Positions 37,060 through 46,340 of a DNA stretch of 64,000 nt are shown in pieces. Where the stretch lies: positions 45,399 to 109,398 of the forward strand of contig NZ_CP059192.1 of assembly GCF_014251595.1 (NCBI RefSeq), in the 5' to 3' direction. The DNA comes from Blattabacterium cuenoti (lineage in GTDB: Bacteria; Bacteroidota; Bacteroidia; Flavobacteriales; Blattabacteriaceae). A program made the position numbers and the translations under genes. Below the pieces are notes generated by a model. It saw only the letters and a list, made by a program, of their open reading frames with translations, was not told where the DNA came from and made no database searches. The stretch's first letter is position 1. Each line of letters begins with the position of its first letter.

Positions 37060-37833
37060 ATGATCAAAGTCGAAAAAATAATTAGATATATTGTTTCTTG
37101 GTTGAAAAAGTATATTCAAAAATCTAAATCGAATGGATTTATTATTGGAATATCTGGAGGGATAGATTCTTCAGTTGCATCTACTTTAGTTGCTATGACC
37201 GGATTTCCTACTATCATATTAGAAATGCCTATTTTGGAAAAAGAAAATTTTTTATCTATAAAACATGCAAAATTTTTGACCCAAAAATTTTCAAATGTTC
37301 ATTATCTTGTAAAAGATTTATCTATATTATTTACCACTTTTTTTCATACAATTAATGATATCGATAACTTGAAAGAATCTTTATCATCAGTGAATGTAAA
37401 ATCTCGTATTCGTATGTTAACTCTATATTATTATTCTAATGTAAAAAATCATCTTGTTGTTGGGACCGGAAATAAAATAGAAGATTTTGGGGTGGGGTTT
37501 TTTACAAAATATGGAGATGGAGGTGTAGATTTACAACCTATAGCCGATTTAACTAAAAGTGAAATTCGTCTTTTAGCCAAAAAATTAAATATTTTTGATG
37601 AAATTCAAAAAGCAAAACCAACAGATGGACTTTGGGAAGATAAACGTTCAGATGAAGAACAATTAGGAGCTACTTATGAAGAACTAGAATGGGCTATGGA
37701 AATTTTGAAAAAAAAAGATTGTTCTAAAATAGAAAATCCAATTTTAAAAAAATATCAAATATTACATCAAAAAAATAAACATAAAATGATTCCTATTCCT
37801 ATATGTAAAATACCTAATGATATAAAAAAATAA
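37060..37833 (+). CDS. nadE: NH3-dependent NAD+ synthetase
   Basis: The 257 residues contain the PP-loop GISGGIDSSVAS near residue 30 and the NAD synthetase segments GTGNKIEDFGVGFFTKYGDG and DLQPIADLTKSEIR. No glutaminase domain is fused, so ammonia is the nitrogen source, which suits a symbiont in a nitrogen-waste-rich host (inference). It converts deamido-NAD to NAD with ATP. Confidence 0.96.
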   Translation: MIKVEKIIRYIVSWLKKYIQKSKSNGFIIGISGGIDSSVASTLVAMTGFPTIILEMPILEKENFLSIKHAKFLTQKFSNVHYLVKDLSILFTTFFHTINDIDNLKESLSSVNVKSRIRMLTLYYYSNVKNHLVVGTGNKIEDFGVGFFTKYGDGGVDLQPIADLTKSEIRLLAKKLNIFDEIQKAKPTDGLWEDKRSDEEQLGATYEELEWAMEILKKKDCSKIENPILKKYQILHQKNKHKMIPIPICKIPNDIKK

Positions 37834-37855
37834 ACATCTTTTGTTGATTAAATCA

Positions 37856-37879
37856 TACGAAATCGTTTTCGTAATTTTG
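37856..37879 (+). promoter_or_regulatory. folE promoter -7 box with overlapping palindrome
   Basis: TAATTTTG at 37872-37879 matches TAnnTTTG; the nearest TTG is 25 bp upstream (37844-37846), slightly far. A perfect palindrome, TACGAAA (37856-37862) and TTTCGTA (37867-37873) around TCGT, overlaps the box by two bases. Bound by a protein it would block this promoter. Confidence 0.45.
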
Positions 37880-37905
37880 TTTTTCATGGACTAAGTTTAT
37901 TTTTT

Positions 37906-38601
37906 ATGTTTATGATGGAAGGAAAGTATAAAAAAATTAAAAAAAAAAAAAAATTAAATCAAAATTCTATTTTAAATCACTCTATCAATAATCGAAATTG
38001 TATTTTTCGTAATAATGTTTCTTATATGAATGATGAAGAAAAAATAGATAAAATTAAAAAACATTTTTTTCAAATAATGAAAATTTTAGGTTTAGATATG
38101 AATGACGATAGTTTACGTAGAACACCTAAACGGGTAGCAAAAATGTTTATACAAGAAATATTTAGCGGTCTTAATCCGAAGAATATACCTAATTTTTCCA
38201 TTTTTGAAAATAAATATAAATATAAACAAATGTTAATAGAAAAAAATATTACAGTTTATTCTACATGTGAACACCATTTTCTTCCCATAATAGGGAAAGC
38301 TCATGTGGGTTATATTTCTAATGGAAAAGTAGTAGGTCTTTCTAAAATCAATAGAATTGTAAATTTTTATGCAAAAAGACCGCAAGTTCAAGAACGGTTA
38401 ACAATACAAATCGTTCAATCATTGCAAAAAATGTTAGAAACAAAAGATGTTGCTTGTGTAATAGAAGCAAAACATTTATGTGTCAATTCTCGTGGAATTA
38501 AAGATATAGATACTAGTACGGTTACAACTGAATTAATAGGATCTTTTAAAAATGATTCTGAGATTAGAAAAGAATTTTTGCATTATATTGGAATTTCTTA
38601 A
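37906..38601 (+). CDS. folE: GTP cyclohydrolase I
   Basis: The 231 residues contain the GTP cyclohydrolase I core from about residue 41 (MNDEEKIDKIKKHFFQIM): DDSLRRTPKRVAKMF, zinc ligands in STCEHHF and in KHLCVNSRG, VGLSKINRIV, and QERLTIQIV. It makes dihydroneopterin triphosphate for folate. The first 40 residues are not recognisable: they follow a run of 15 A (37939-37953) coding for five Lys, and in relatives this region is a conserved N-terminal segment. Starts at 37906, 37912 or 37915 are all possible; a start at 38027 would give the bare core. Confidence 0.95.
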   Translation: MFMMEGKYKKIKKKKKLNQNSILNHSINNRNCIFRNNVSYMNDEEKIDKIKKHFFQIMKILGLDMNDDSLRRTPKRVAKMFIQEIFSGLNPKNIPNFSIFENKYKYKQMLIEKNITVYSTCEHHFLPIIGKAHVGYISNGKVVGLSKINRIVNFYAKRPQVQERLTIQIVQSLQKMLETKDVACVIEAKHLCVNSRGIKDIDTSTVTTELIGSFKNDSEIRKEFLHYIGIS

Positions 38602-38612
38602 GTAGGAAAAAA

Positions 38613-40097
38613 ATGGAGGAAAAAAGTTTTCAACAAAAAAATCGTAATGATATCAAGATATATAATTCTTTAACAAAAAAAAAAGAATTATTTCATCCTA
38701 TTCATAAAGAATATGTTGGTATTTATGTATGTGGCCCTACAGTTTACAACCATTTACATTTGGGAAATTGTAGGACTTTTATATTATTTGATATTGTTTT
38801 TCGTTATTTTAAACATTTAGGATATAAAGTTCGTTATGTTAGAAACATTACTGACGTTGGACATTTAGAAAATGAAGATTTCGATACAGAAGATAAAATT
38901 ACTCAAAAATCTCGTATAGAAAGACTTGAACCTATGGAAATCGTACAAAAATATACTCTTTCTTTTCACAATTTATTAAATATTTTAAATATATTACCTC
39001 CAAGTATAGAACCGGTAGCTACAGGTCATATTATAGAACAAATAGATATGATACAAGAATTAATTTCCAAAAAATTGGCATACGAAATAAATGGATCTGT
39101 ATATTTTGATTTAAAGAAATATAATACCATACATCCTTATGGTATAATAAGTAAAAATAAAATAGAGAAACTTTCTCATAATAATCTCAAATTTTTGAAA
39201 GAAAAACGTGGATTTCAAGATTTTTCCCTTTGGAAAAAAGCTAATTCAAATCATATTATGAATTGGAATTCTCCATGGGGAAAAGGATTTCCTGGATGGC
39301 ATATTGAATGTACAACTATGAGTACAAAATATTTAGGAGAAACTTTTGATATTCATGGTGGAGGAATGGATCTAAAATTTCCTCATCATGAATGCGAATT
39401 AGCACAAGCGATAGGGGTTTATAATAAAAATTGTTTTGCACATTATTGGATGCACACGAATATGCTTACTTTAAATGGAAAAAAAATGAGCAAATCTACA
39501 GGAAATTTTTTGGAATTAGAAGATATTATTCACAATGAAATTTGTGAAAAAAATTATTGTCCTAATATTTTTAGATTTTATATCCTACAATCTCATTATA
39601 GAAATATTATGGATTTTTCAAAAAAAGGACTAATGGACGCTAAAAAAGGATATCATAAGCTCATGAAATCCATAAATTTACTCAAAAATTTTGAACCTAA
39701 AACATCTAAAAATAGATTAAATAATCACAATATATTTGATATTCATTATTGGATCAATATTTGTTATAAAGCTATTAATGACGACTTTAATATTCCTTTA
39801 TTAATTTCACATTTATTTCAAGCTTCTACTCACATTGTAAATCATTCTCTTTATGATATAGAGGAGTCTCATGTTCATTTATTAAAAAAATATATGATTT
39901 ATTTTGTTTTTGATATTTTAGGAATTCAAGAAATTCATTCTCATGAAGAAAATTCTAAAAAATTAGAAATACTTATAAAAAGACTAATCAAACTTCGTAC
40001 AGAAGCAAGGAAACAAAAAAATTGGATTATATCAGATAAAATTCGTCAAGAATTATCTCATATAGGAATTTCATTACATGATAATAAATTATTATAG
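38613..40097 (+). CDS. cysS: Cysteinyl-tRNA synthetase
   Basis: The 494 residues are full length for a class I CysRS: VCGPTVYNHLHLGNCR (HIGH-type HLGN and the first zinc Cys), GWHIECTTMS with the second Cys, HGGGMDLKFPHHECE with His and Glu zinc ligands, and KMSKS near residue 291. All zinc ligands that select cysteine are present. The stop overlaps the end of the opposing metB-like gene by 6 bases. Confidence 0.98.
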   Translation: MEEKSFQQKNRNDIKIYNSLTKKKELFHPIHKEYVGIYVCGPTVYNHLHLGNCRTFILFDIVFRYFKHLGYKVRYVRNITDVGHLENEDFDTEDKITQKSRIERLEPMEIVQKYTLSFHNLLNILNILPPSIEPVATGHIIEQIDMIQELISKKLAYEINGSVYFDLKKYNTIHPYGIISKNKIEKLSHNNLKFLKEKRGFQDFSLWKKANSNHIMNWNSPWGKGFPGWHIECTTMSTKYLGETFDIHGGGMDLKFPHHECELAQAIGVYNKNCFAHYWMHTNMLTLNGKKMSKSTGNFLELEDIIHNEICEKNYCPNIFRFYILQSHYRNIMDFSKKGLMDAKKGYHKLMKSINLLKNFEPKTSKNRLNNHNIFDIHYWINICYKAINDDFNIPLLISHLFQASTHIVNHSLYDIEESHVHLLKKYMIYFVFDILGIQEIHSHEENSKKLEILIKRLIKLRTEARKQKNWIISDKIRQELSHIGISLHDNKLL

Positions 40098-41240
40098 TGA
40101 TTTTAAGGCTTGATCAATATCTTCTATGAGATCATCTGCGTTTTCTATTCCCATAGATAAACGTATTAGAGAATCTTGTATTCCTGCATTTTTTCTGATT
40201 TCTAAAGGTGTAGATTTATGTGTCATAGTTGCGGGATGACAAATTAAACTTTTTGTTCCACCTAAACTTTCTGCTAACTTGAACAACTTTGTAGAAGTTA
40301 CAATTTTTTTAGCGGACTCGATTGTATCCATCTTAAGGCTAAAAGAAACAATTCCTCCAAAATATCGCTGTTGTTTTACTGCAATAAAATGATTTTTATG
40401 ATGAGATAATCCAGGATAATAAAGTTGATCAAGTTTATTATTTTGTTTTTTTAAAAAAGAAGCAATTTTAAATGCATTTTGAGATTGTTTTTTTATACGT
40501 AAATATAACGTTTGACTTCCTCTGATGGTCAACCAACAATCAATAGGAGATAAAACTCCTCCAGTTGTATTTTGAATATATTTTAATTTTTCATACAAAT
40601 CTGTATTTTTTACAGTAATTAATCCAGCTAAAACATCTGAATGTCCTGCTAAATATTTTGTAGCACTATGAACTACGATATCTGATCCTAATTTTAAAGG
40701 ATTTTGAATGGCAGGAGAAGCAAAAGTGTTATCTACAACAACTAAAATAGTAGAATTTTTATTTTTAGATTTTTTACTAATGTATTCTATATCAGATATT
40801 TTTAATGTAGGATTAGTTGGTGATTCCAACCAAATTAGTTTGGTTTTATCAGAAATAGCAGAAATAGTTTTTTCTGCATTTGTTGTATCTACAAATTTAG
40901 TATGAATTCCTAATTTTTTGTACAAATTTAGAACACGAAATGTTCCTCCGTAAATATCATCTACAGCAACTATTTCATCTCCACATTTTAATAATTTTAA
41001 TATAGCATCTATAGATGCTAATCCAGAAGAAAAAGCTAAACTTGCACAACCGTATTCTAAATTAGTTATTAAATTTTCGAGTATTTTTCTCGTAGGGTTA
41101 TTGGTTCTCGTATAATCGAATCCTTTATGAACACCAGGAGCTTCTTGTACATAAGTTGATGTTTGATATATTGGAGTAGATATAGCACCTGTAAGAGGAT
41201 CAGATAATATATTTTGAATAAGCTTTGTTTCTTTCTTCAT
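40092..41240 (-). CDS. metB: Cystathionine gamma-synthase/gamma-lyase family PLP enzyme
   Basis: The 382 residues belong to the Cys/Met metabolism PLP family: GFDYTRTNNPTRKILE, AFSSGLASIDAIL near residue 71, VVDNTFASPAIQNPL near 167, and the Schiff-base Lys in VHSATKYLAGHSDVLAG near 193. It could make cystathionine from O-acyl-homoserine (MetB) or cleave it (lyase); sequence alone does not decide and no other methionine or cysteine biosynthesis gene is nearby. It is divergent from the ATP synthase operon. Confidence 0.9.
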   Translation of the reverse strand: MKKETKLIQNILSDPLTGAISTPIYQTSTYVQEAPGVHKGFDYTRTNNPTRKILENLITNLEYGCASLAFSSGLASIDAILKLLKCGDEIVAVDDIYGGTFRVLNLYKKLGIHTKFVDTTNAEKTISAISDKTKLIWLESPTNPTLKISDIEYISKKSKNKNSTILVVVDNTFASPAIQNPLKLGSDIVVHSATKYLAGHSDVLAGLITVKNTDLYEKLKYIQNTTGGVLSPIDCWLTIRGSQTLYLRIKKQSQNAFKIASFLKKQNNKLDQLYYPGLSHHKNHFIAVKQQRYFGGIVSFSLKMDTIESAKKIVTSTKLFKLAESLGGTKSLICHPATMTHKSTPLEIRKNAGIQDSLIRLSMGIENADDLIEDIDQALKSL

Positions 41241-41271
41241 TGTTATCGTTATAATAAATAATACAAATTAT

Positions 41272-41297
41272 TGTAATTGTAATTACATGCAAATGTA
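41272..41297 (-). promoter_or_regulatory. metB-like gene promoter box and palindrome
   Basis: On the minus strand TACATTTG (41297-41290) matches TAnnTTTG; a TTG lies 15 bp upstream (41315-41313), a little close. A perfect palindrome, TGTAATT (41272-41278) and AATTACA (41281-41287) with a 2-bp spacer, covers the predicted start of transcription. Confidence 0.4.
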
Positions 41298-41336
41298 CTA
41301 AAAATGAAAATACAATTATGTTAAAAATTTTTTTAT

Positions 41337-41372
41337 AAAAACAATATTGTTTTTGAAAAAAATATAAATTTG
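41337..41372 (+). promoter_or_regulatory. ATP synthase operon promoter box and 18-bp palindrome
   Basis: TAAATTTG at 41365-41372 matches TAnnTTTG; the nearest upstream TTG (41347-41349) is 15 bp away. A perfect gapless 18-bp palindrome (AAAAACAAT/ATTGTTTTT, 41337-41354) lies directly upstream and overlaps the possible TTG box. Confidence 0.4.
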
Positions 41373-41393
41373 TTTTTTATTTTTTTTCTATCA

Positions 41394-42449
41394 ATGATTT
41401 CAAAAAAAATCATATATCTGTTATTCTTTTTTTTGTTTTTTTTATATGTTTATTCTTCTGATCAACATCAGAATAAAAATGATCATAAAAAAAATGATAA
41501 AAACATAGATATAGCTAATACTATTTTAGATCATGTAAGTGATTCTCATGAATGGCATATTGTAGGAAATCATAATCGGGGAATTATTTTTTCTTTACCA
41601 ATTATTTTGTGGAATAACGGATTAGAAATTTTTTCTTCTTCTCAGTTTTCATGTAAAAATGTAGTCAAAGGAAAATATGGATATTATAAAATGTTTCGAG
41701 AAACAATATATCAAACAAATCATATTGGATTACTATATATGGATTCAAAAGGAATTCCAAAAAATAATAAACCTTGGGATTTTTCTATTACGAAAAATGT
41801 AGTATCCATTTTGATATCTTCTTTTTTATTATCTTATTTTTTTATACGAATGAAACATAGTTATAATAACTATCAAATTAAATGGAATTTGGGAATTTTT
41901 TTAGAATTTCTCATTCTATTTGTACGAGACGAGATTGCAATTCCTAATATTGGAAATAAAAAATATAAAATATTTTTTCCTTTTTTATTAACATCCTTTT
42001 TTTTTATATTATTTAATAATTTAACAGGATTACTTCCAGGATTTCCAAATGTAACAGGTAATATAAACATTACATTAGTATTAGCTATCATGACATTTAT
42101 TATGACTAATATAAATGCTAATATGAATTATTGGAAACATATTTTTTGGATGCCAGGCGTTCCAGTAGGCGTTAGATTATTATTAGCTCCTATCGAATTT
42201 GTTGGAATTTTTATTCGTCCATTAACTTTGTGTATTCGATTATTTGCTAATATTACTGCTGGACATATAATTATTTTAAGTTTTATTTGTCTTATTTTTA
42301 TCTTTAAAAATTTTTTGATAACTGGTTTTTCCATAATTTTTGGTTTTTTTATTTCTATATTAGAAATTATGGTTGCTTTTTTACAAGCTTTTATTTTTAC
42401 AACTTTGTCTGCCTTGCTTATAGGAATGTCTGTGAAAAATTATGATTAA
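41394..42449 (+). CDS. atpB: ATP synthase F0 subunit a
   Basis: The 351 residues have an N-terminal hydrophobic segment, a long loop before the core (typical of Bacteroidota subunit a), then helices with the key Arg in LTLCIRLFANITAGH near residue 280. Subunit a forms the proton half-channels against the c ring. A TTG at 41370 would give 8 more residues, but it falls inside the predicted promoter box, so the ATG at 41394 is chosen. First gene of atpB-E-F-H-A-G. Confidence 0.95.
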   Translation: MISKKIIYLLFFFLFFLYVYSSDQHQNKNDHKKNDKNIDIANTILDHVSDSHEWHIVGNHNRGIIFSLPIILWNNGLEIFSSSQFSCKNVVKGKYGYYKMFRETIYQTNHIGLLYMDSKGIPKNNKPWDFSITKNVVSILISSFLLSYFFIRMKHSYNNYQIKWNLGIFLEFLILFVRDEIAIPNIGNKKYKIFFPFLLTSFFFILFNNLTGLLPGFPNVTGNINITLVLAIMTFIMTNINANMNYWKHIFWMPGVPVGVRLLLAPIEFVGIFIRPLTLCIRLFANITAGHIIILSFICLIFIFKNFLITGFSIIFGFFISILEIMVAFLQAFIFTTLSALLIGMSVKNYD

Positions 42450-42476
42450 ACATATACTAAACTAAACTGATATAAT

Positions 42477-42704
42477 ATGGATATAGATTTAACTTACTCT
42501 GGTTTAGCCGCCTTAGGATCTGGTCTTGCTGTCATAGGAGCAGGATTAGGAATCGGAAAGATTGGAAGTTCTGCTATGGATGCGATTGCTAGACAGCCTG
42601 AAGCCTCAAATAAAATACAGAATGCTATGATTATAGCTTCTGCTCTCATTGAAGGTGCTGCATTATTTGGAATAGTCACAACATTGTTAGCTGTATTTAA
42701 ATAA
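42477..42704 (+). CDS. atpE: ATP synthase F0 subunit c
   Basis: The 75 residues form two membrane helices joined by the RQPE loop (39-42). The first helix is glycine-rich (GAGLGIGKIGSS), and the proton-carrying Glu59 sits in ALIEGAALFG. No Na+-type ligand set is evident, so proton coupling is likely. Ten or more copies form the rotor ring. Confidence 0.97.
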   Translation: MDIDLTYSGLAALGSGLAVIGAGLGIGKIGSSAMDAIARQPEASNKIQNAMIIASALIEGAALFGIVTTLLAVFK

Positions 42705-42711
42705 AATTTAA

Positions 42712-43200
42712 ATGGATTTAGTTACTCCTTCAATTGGATTAATTGTTTGGCAAACAATAATATTTATTATACTCATGTTTTTTCTTTCAAAATTTGCTTG
42801 GAAACCTATCATGAATTTTATTGATCAAAGAGAAGAAAAAATTAGAATTTCTATTGAAAGAACCGATCAAATTAAAAAAGAATTAAAATATATAGAAAAT
42901 CAAAAAAATAAAATTTTGAAAGATACTCGTATAAAAAGAGATATCATATTAAAAGAAGCTATTCAAATGAAAGAAAAAATAAAATTTAAAGCTAAAGAAG
43001 AAGGAATGAAAGAAAAGAAAAAAATTATAGAAGAAACAAAGAAAAATATTCAAATAGAAAAAGAAGTTGAATTTCATAAATTCAAAAATAAAATAGGATG
43101 TATTTCTGTTCAAATAGCCGAAAAAATATTAAAAAAAGAATTAGATCAGGTTTATAAACAAAATAAATTTATAAAAGAATTAGTCGATCAATTCTATTAA
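42712..43200 (+). CDS. atpF: ATP synthase F0 subunit b
   Basis: The 162 residues have one N-terminal membrane helix (about 8-25), the conserved FAWKPIMNFIDQREEKI at the membrane exit, then a long Lys/Glu-rich coiled coil. As a homodimer it forms the peripheral stalk that connects to the delta subunit and to F1. It starts 7 bases after atpE. Confidence 0.95.
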   Translation: MDLVTPSIGLIVWQTIIFIILMFFLSKFAWKPIMNFIDQREEKIRISIERTDQIKKELKYIENQKNKILKDTRIKRDIILKEAIQMKEKIKFKAKEEGMKEKKKIIEETKKNIQIEKEVEFHKFKNKIGCISVQIAEKILKKELDQVYKQNKFIKELVDQFY

Positions 43201-43224
43201 TATATATAGAGAATCGTATAGGAA

Positions 43225-43785
43225 ATGTTTTTAAAAAACAAAATCATACAACATTATGCTAGAGTTTTTTTGGAATATTCTATTATCAATAGAATAAATA
43301 GTGAAATATTTTATCATAAAATAAAAAAAACATCTGATTTATTAAATAACAATACATATATATGTCAAATTTTATGCACTCATTTAATAAATAGTGAAAA
43401 AAAAATAAAAATATTTAAAAATATATTTTATAATTTTGATATCTTACTTTTTCAATTTGTTAAACTTTTAATTATAAAAAAAAGAGAATCTTTTTTGAAA
43501 GAAATTCTTTTAGAATACCAAAAAATATACGAAAAAGACCAAAAAGGAATTGTAACCCCTGTTATTATTTCTGCTTATTCTTTAAATAAAGATATTCAAG
43601 AGATGATTGTACAAAAAATATTAAATAATAATAAAAATAATAATAATAATAAAAAATTTCATATTATTAATGAAATTGATCCATCTATTATTGGAGGTTT
43701 TATATTTCGTATAGAATATAAAGAATGGAATTTTAGTATTCAAAAACAGTTGTTTCATATAAAAAAAACATTTCAAAATTTTTAA
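43225..43785 (+). CDS. atpH: ATP synthase F1 subunit delta
   Basis: The 186 residues match delta/OSCP: an N-terminal helical domain ([11 protein letters not shown]), then a C-terminal domain with [16 protein letters not shown] near residue 150. It joins the b stalk to the top of the alpha-beta head. Between the two lies a run of Asn and Lys (about residues 132-144), encoded by repeated AAT triplets, where homologues have an ordinary linker; it looks like a small repeat expansion. Confidence 0.9.
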   Translation: MFLKNKIIQHYARVFLEYSIINRINSEIFYHKIKKTSDLLNNNTYICQILCTHLINSEKKIKIFKNIFYNFDILLFQFVKLLIIKKRESFLKEILLEYQKIYEKDQKGIVTPVIISAYSLNKDIQEMIVQKILNNNKNNNNNKKFHIINEIDPSIIGGFIFRIEYKEWNFSIQKQLFHIKKTFQNF

Positions 43786-43805
43786 AAAAAATCTTTTATT
43801 TTCAT

Positions 43806-45389
43806 ATGTCAGATTTAAAATATTCTGAAATATCATCAATTCTTAAAAAAGAATTATCAAATTTTCAATTTGAATCGAAATTATCCGAATTTGGTGTAAT
43901 TGTTCAAATAGGAGATGGAGTTGTTAGGTCTTTTGGATTAAATTCTGCTTTTTATGGAGAATTAGTAGAATTCCATGATGGAAGAATAAAAGGTATGGTT
44001 TTGAATCTTGAAGAAGATCATGTCAGTATCGTTTTACTTAGTCCATCAAAAAATTTAAAAGAAGGAGACATAGTAAAAAGAACTGGAAAAATTTTATCTA
44101 TCAAAGTCGGAGAAAATATGTTAGGTCGTGTAGTCGATGTATTAGGTAATCCTATAGATGGGAAAGGGCCTATAGATGGGCCATTATTTGAAATGCCTTT
44201 AGAAAGAAAAGCTCCCGGTGTTATTTACAGAGAACCCGTAAAAGAACCTCTTCAAACAGGTATAAAATTTATAGATTCTATGATTCCTATAGGAAGAGGG
44301 CAAAGAGAATTAATTATTGGAGATAGACAAACTGGAAAAACAACTATAGCTATTGATACAATTATCAATCAAAAAAGATTTTTTCCAAAAAAAAAACCTG
44401 TTTATTGTATTTATGTAGCTATAAGTCAAAAAGGTTCTACAATAGCAAGAATTTCAAGAATTTTGCAAGAAAAAGGAGCTATGTCTTATACAATTATAGT
44501 TTCTTCAACTTCTTCAGATCCAGCTTCTATGCAAGTTTTTGCTCCTTTTTCTGGAACTGCGATAGGAGAATATTTTCGAGATACAGGTCGTTCTTCTTTA
44601 ATTGTATATGATGATCTTTCAAAACAAGCAGCTTCTTACAGAGAAATATCTTTATTATTACGACGTCCGCCTGGTAGAGAAGCTTATCCAGGAGATGTTT
44701 TTTATTTACATTCTCGTCTTTTAGAACGATCAGCTAAAATTATAAAAGACAAAAAAATGGCTGAAAAAATGAATGATATTCCATCTTCTATTAGAAAAAA
44801 AATACAGGGAGGGGGGTCTTTAACTGCATTACCTATTATTGAAACTCAATCTGGAGATATATCTTCTTACATTCCCACTAATGTAATTTCTATTACAGAT
44901 GGACAAATTTTTTTAGAAAAAGATTTATTCCATTCTGGAATTCGTCCTGCAATTAATGAAAGTATATCTGTTTCTCGTGTAGGAGGAGCCGCACAAATTC
45001 AATCTATGAGAAAAATATCTGGAACTTTAAAATTAGATCAAGCTCAATTTAAAGAATTCGAATCCTTTTCAAAATTTGGTTCTGAATTAGATTCATCTAC
45101 TATGAATATTTTAAGAAAAGGAAAAATTAATATAGAAATATTAAAACAAACTTCTCATACTACTTATGATATAGCCGATCAAATCGCTATTATATATGCT
45201 GGAACTAAAAACTTACTCCAAAAAATTCCTATTGATAAAATTTCAGATTTTGAAAAAGAATATCTTTTCTATTTAAATGAAAAACATGAAAATATTTTAA
45301 ACGCTTTAAGAAATGGTATTTTTAACGAAAAAATATCTGATGTTTTAGAAACAGTAGTTTCAGAATTAAGCGATAAATACCTTTCTTAA
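43806..45389 (+). CDS. atpA: ATP synthase F1 subunit alpha
   Basis: The 527 residues are full length. The nucleotide site has [14 protein letters not shown] near residue 175; other marks are [42 protein letters not shown] and [10 protein letters not shown]. Alpha supplies the non-catalytic sites of the F1 head. The beta subunit (atpD) is not in this operon and must be encoded elsewhere, as in other Bacteroidota. Confidence 0.98.
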   Translation: MSDLKYSEISSILKKELSNFQFESKLSEFGVIVQIGDGVVRSFGLNSAFYGELVEFHDGRIKGMVLNLEEDHVSIVLLSPSKNLKEGDIVKRTGKILSIKVGENMLGRVVDVLGNPIDGKGPIDGPLFEMPLERKAPGVIYREPVKEPLQTGIKFIDSMIPIGRGQRELIIGDRQTGKTTIAIDTIINQKRFFPKKKPVYCIYVAISQKGSTIARISRILQEKGAMSYTIIVSSTSSDPASMQVFAPFSGTAIGEYFRDTGRSSLIVYDDLSKQAASYREISLLLRRPPGREAYPGDVFYLHSRLLERSAKIIKDKKMAEKMNDIPSSIRKKIQGGGSLTALPIIETQSGDISSYIPTNVISITDGQIFLEKDLFHSGIRPAINESISVSRVGGAAQIQSMRKISGTLKLDQAQFKEFESFSKFGSELDSSTMNILRKGKINIEILKQTSHTTYDIADQIAIIYAGTKNLLQKIPIDKISDFEKEYLFYLNEKHENILNALRNGIFNEKISDVLETVVSELSDKYLS

Positions 45390-45398
45390 ATTTTGATT

Positions 45399-46271
45399 AT
45401 GTCGAATCCAAAAGAAATTAAGAGAAAAATATTATCCATAGAATCAGTTGTAAAAACTACAGAAGCTATGAAAATGATTTCTATAGTGAAATTACGAAAA
45501 ACAAAAAATTTTTTTATGCAAGTAAAAATCTATATGGATTTTATAGAGTCAATTCTTTTAGATCTTTTGTCTGTAAGAGATAAAAAAATTTTTGAAGAAA
45601 ATCAATACTTTTTAAGTAAAGGAAAAATAAAATTATTTATTATATTGACTTCGGATCGAGGGTTATGTGGGGCTTTTAATTCTTTAATTTTCTCAAAAAT
45701 TAATCATATTTTCAAAAAAAAAGAAGATTTACATAATGAATATATGTTTCTTTCTATTGGAAAAAAAGGATTTGATTTTTTATGTAGAAATCAAGAATAT
45801 TATAATATGTACAATAAGAATTGTATTGAAAGTAATTTATCGAATCAAAAAATTAAATTTTTAATGTCGGAGTTAATTTTAGATTTTTTAAAAAAAAAGT
45901 TTTCTTCAATTTATTTAATATACAATCATTTGAAAAAATCTTCTTTTCGAGAAGTAGTTATAGAAAAATTACTTCCAATTTCCATTGGAAATGAGATCAA
46001 AAAAACGTCAGAAATTTCCCACATTTTAGAACCTTCTCAAAAAGAAATATTAAATTTTATAATTCCAAAATTTTTAAATGCAAAATTTTTAAAGATTTTT
46101 TGGGAATCTATTACAGCAGAACACACATCACGTATGAGATGTATGCATCAAGCAACAGAAAATGCATATAAAATTAAACATGATCTCATATTGCATTATA
46201 ATAAAGAAAGACAAACTACAATTACTAAAGAAATACTTGAAGTTATCAGTGGATTAGAGTCTTTAAAATAA
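45399..46271 (+). CDS. atpG: ATP synthase F1 subunit gamma
   Basis: The 290 residues match the gamma rotor shaft: SNPKEIKRKILSIESVVKTTEAMKMIS at the N-terminus (read in parts), LTSDRGLCGAFN near residue 83, and the C-terminal helix AEHTSRMRCMHQATENAYKI. The ATG at 45399 is chosen over an in-frame TTG at 45393. It ends the operon; epsilon (atpC) is absent here. Confidence 0.96.
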   Translation: MSNPKEIKRKILSIESVVKTTEAMKMISIVKLRKTKNFFMQVKIYMDFIESILLDLLSVRDKKIFEENQYFLSKGKIKLFIILTSDRGLCGAFNSLIFSKINHIFKKKEDLHNEYMFLSIGKKGFDFLCRNQEYYNMYNKNCIESNLSNQKIKFLMSELILDFLKKKFSSIYLIYNHLKKSSFREVVIEKLLPISIGNEIKKTSEISHILEPSQKEILNFIIPKFLNAKFLKIFWESITAEHTSRMRCMHQATENAYKIKHDLILHYNKERQTTITKEILEVISGLESLK

Positions 46272-46340
46272 GAAAAATTTCAATAAAATAAATTATTTCA
46301 AATTATACATTTATTTACAAAAACGTAAAATATAATATTT

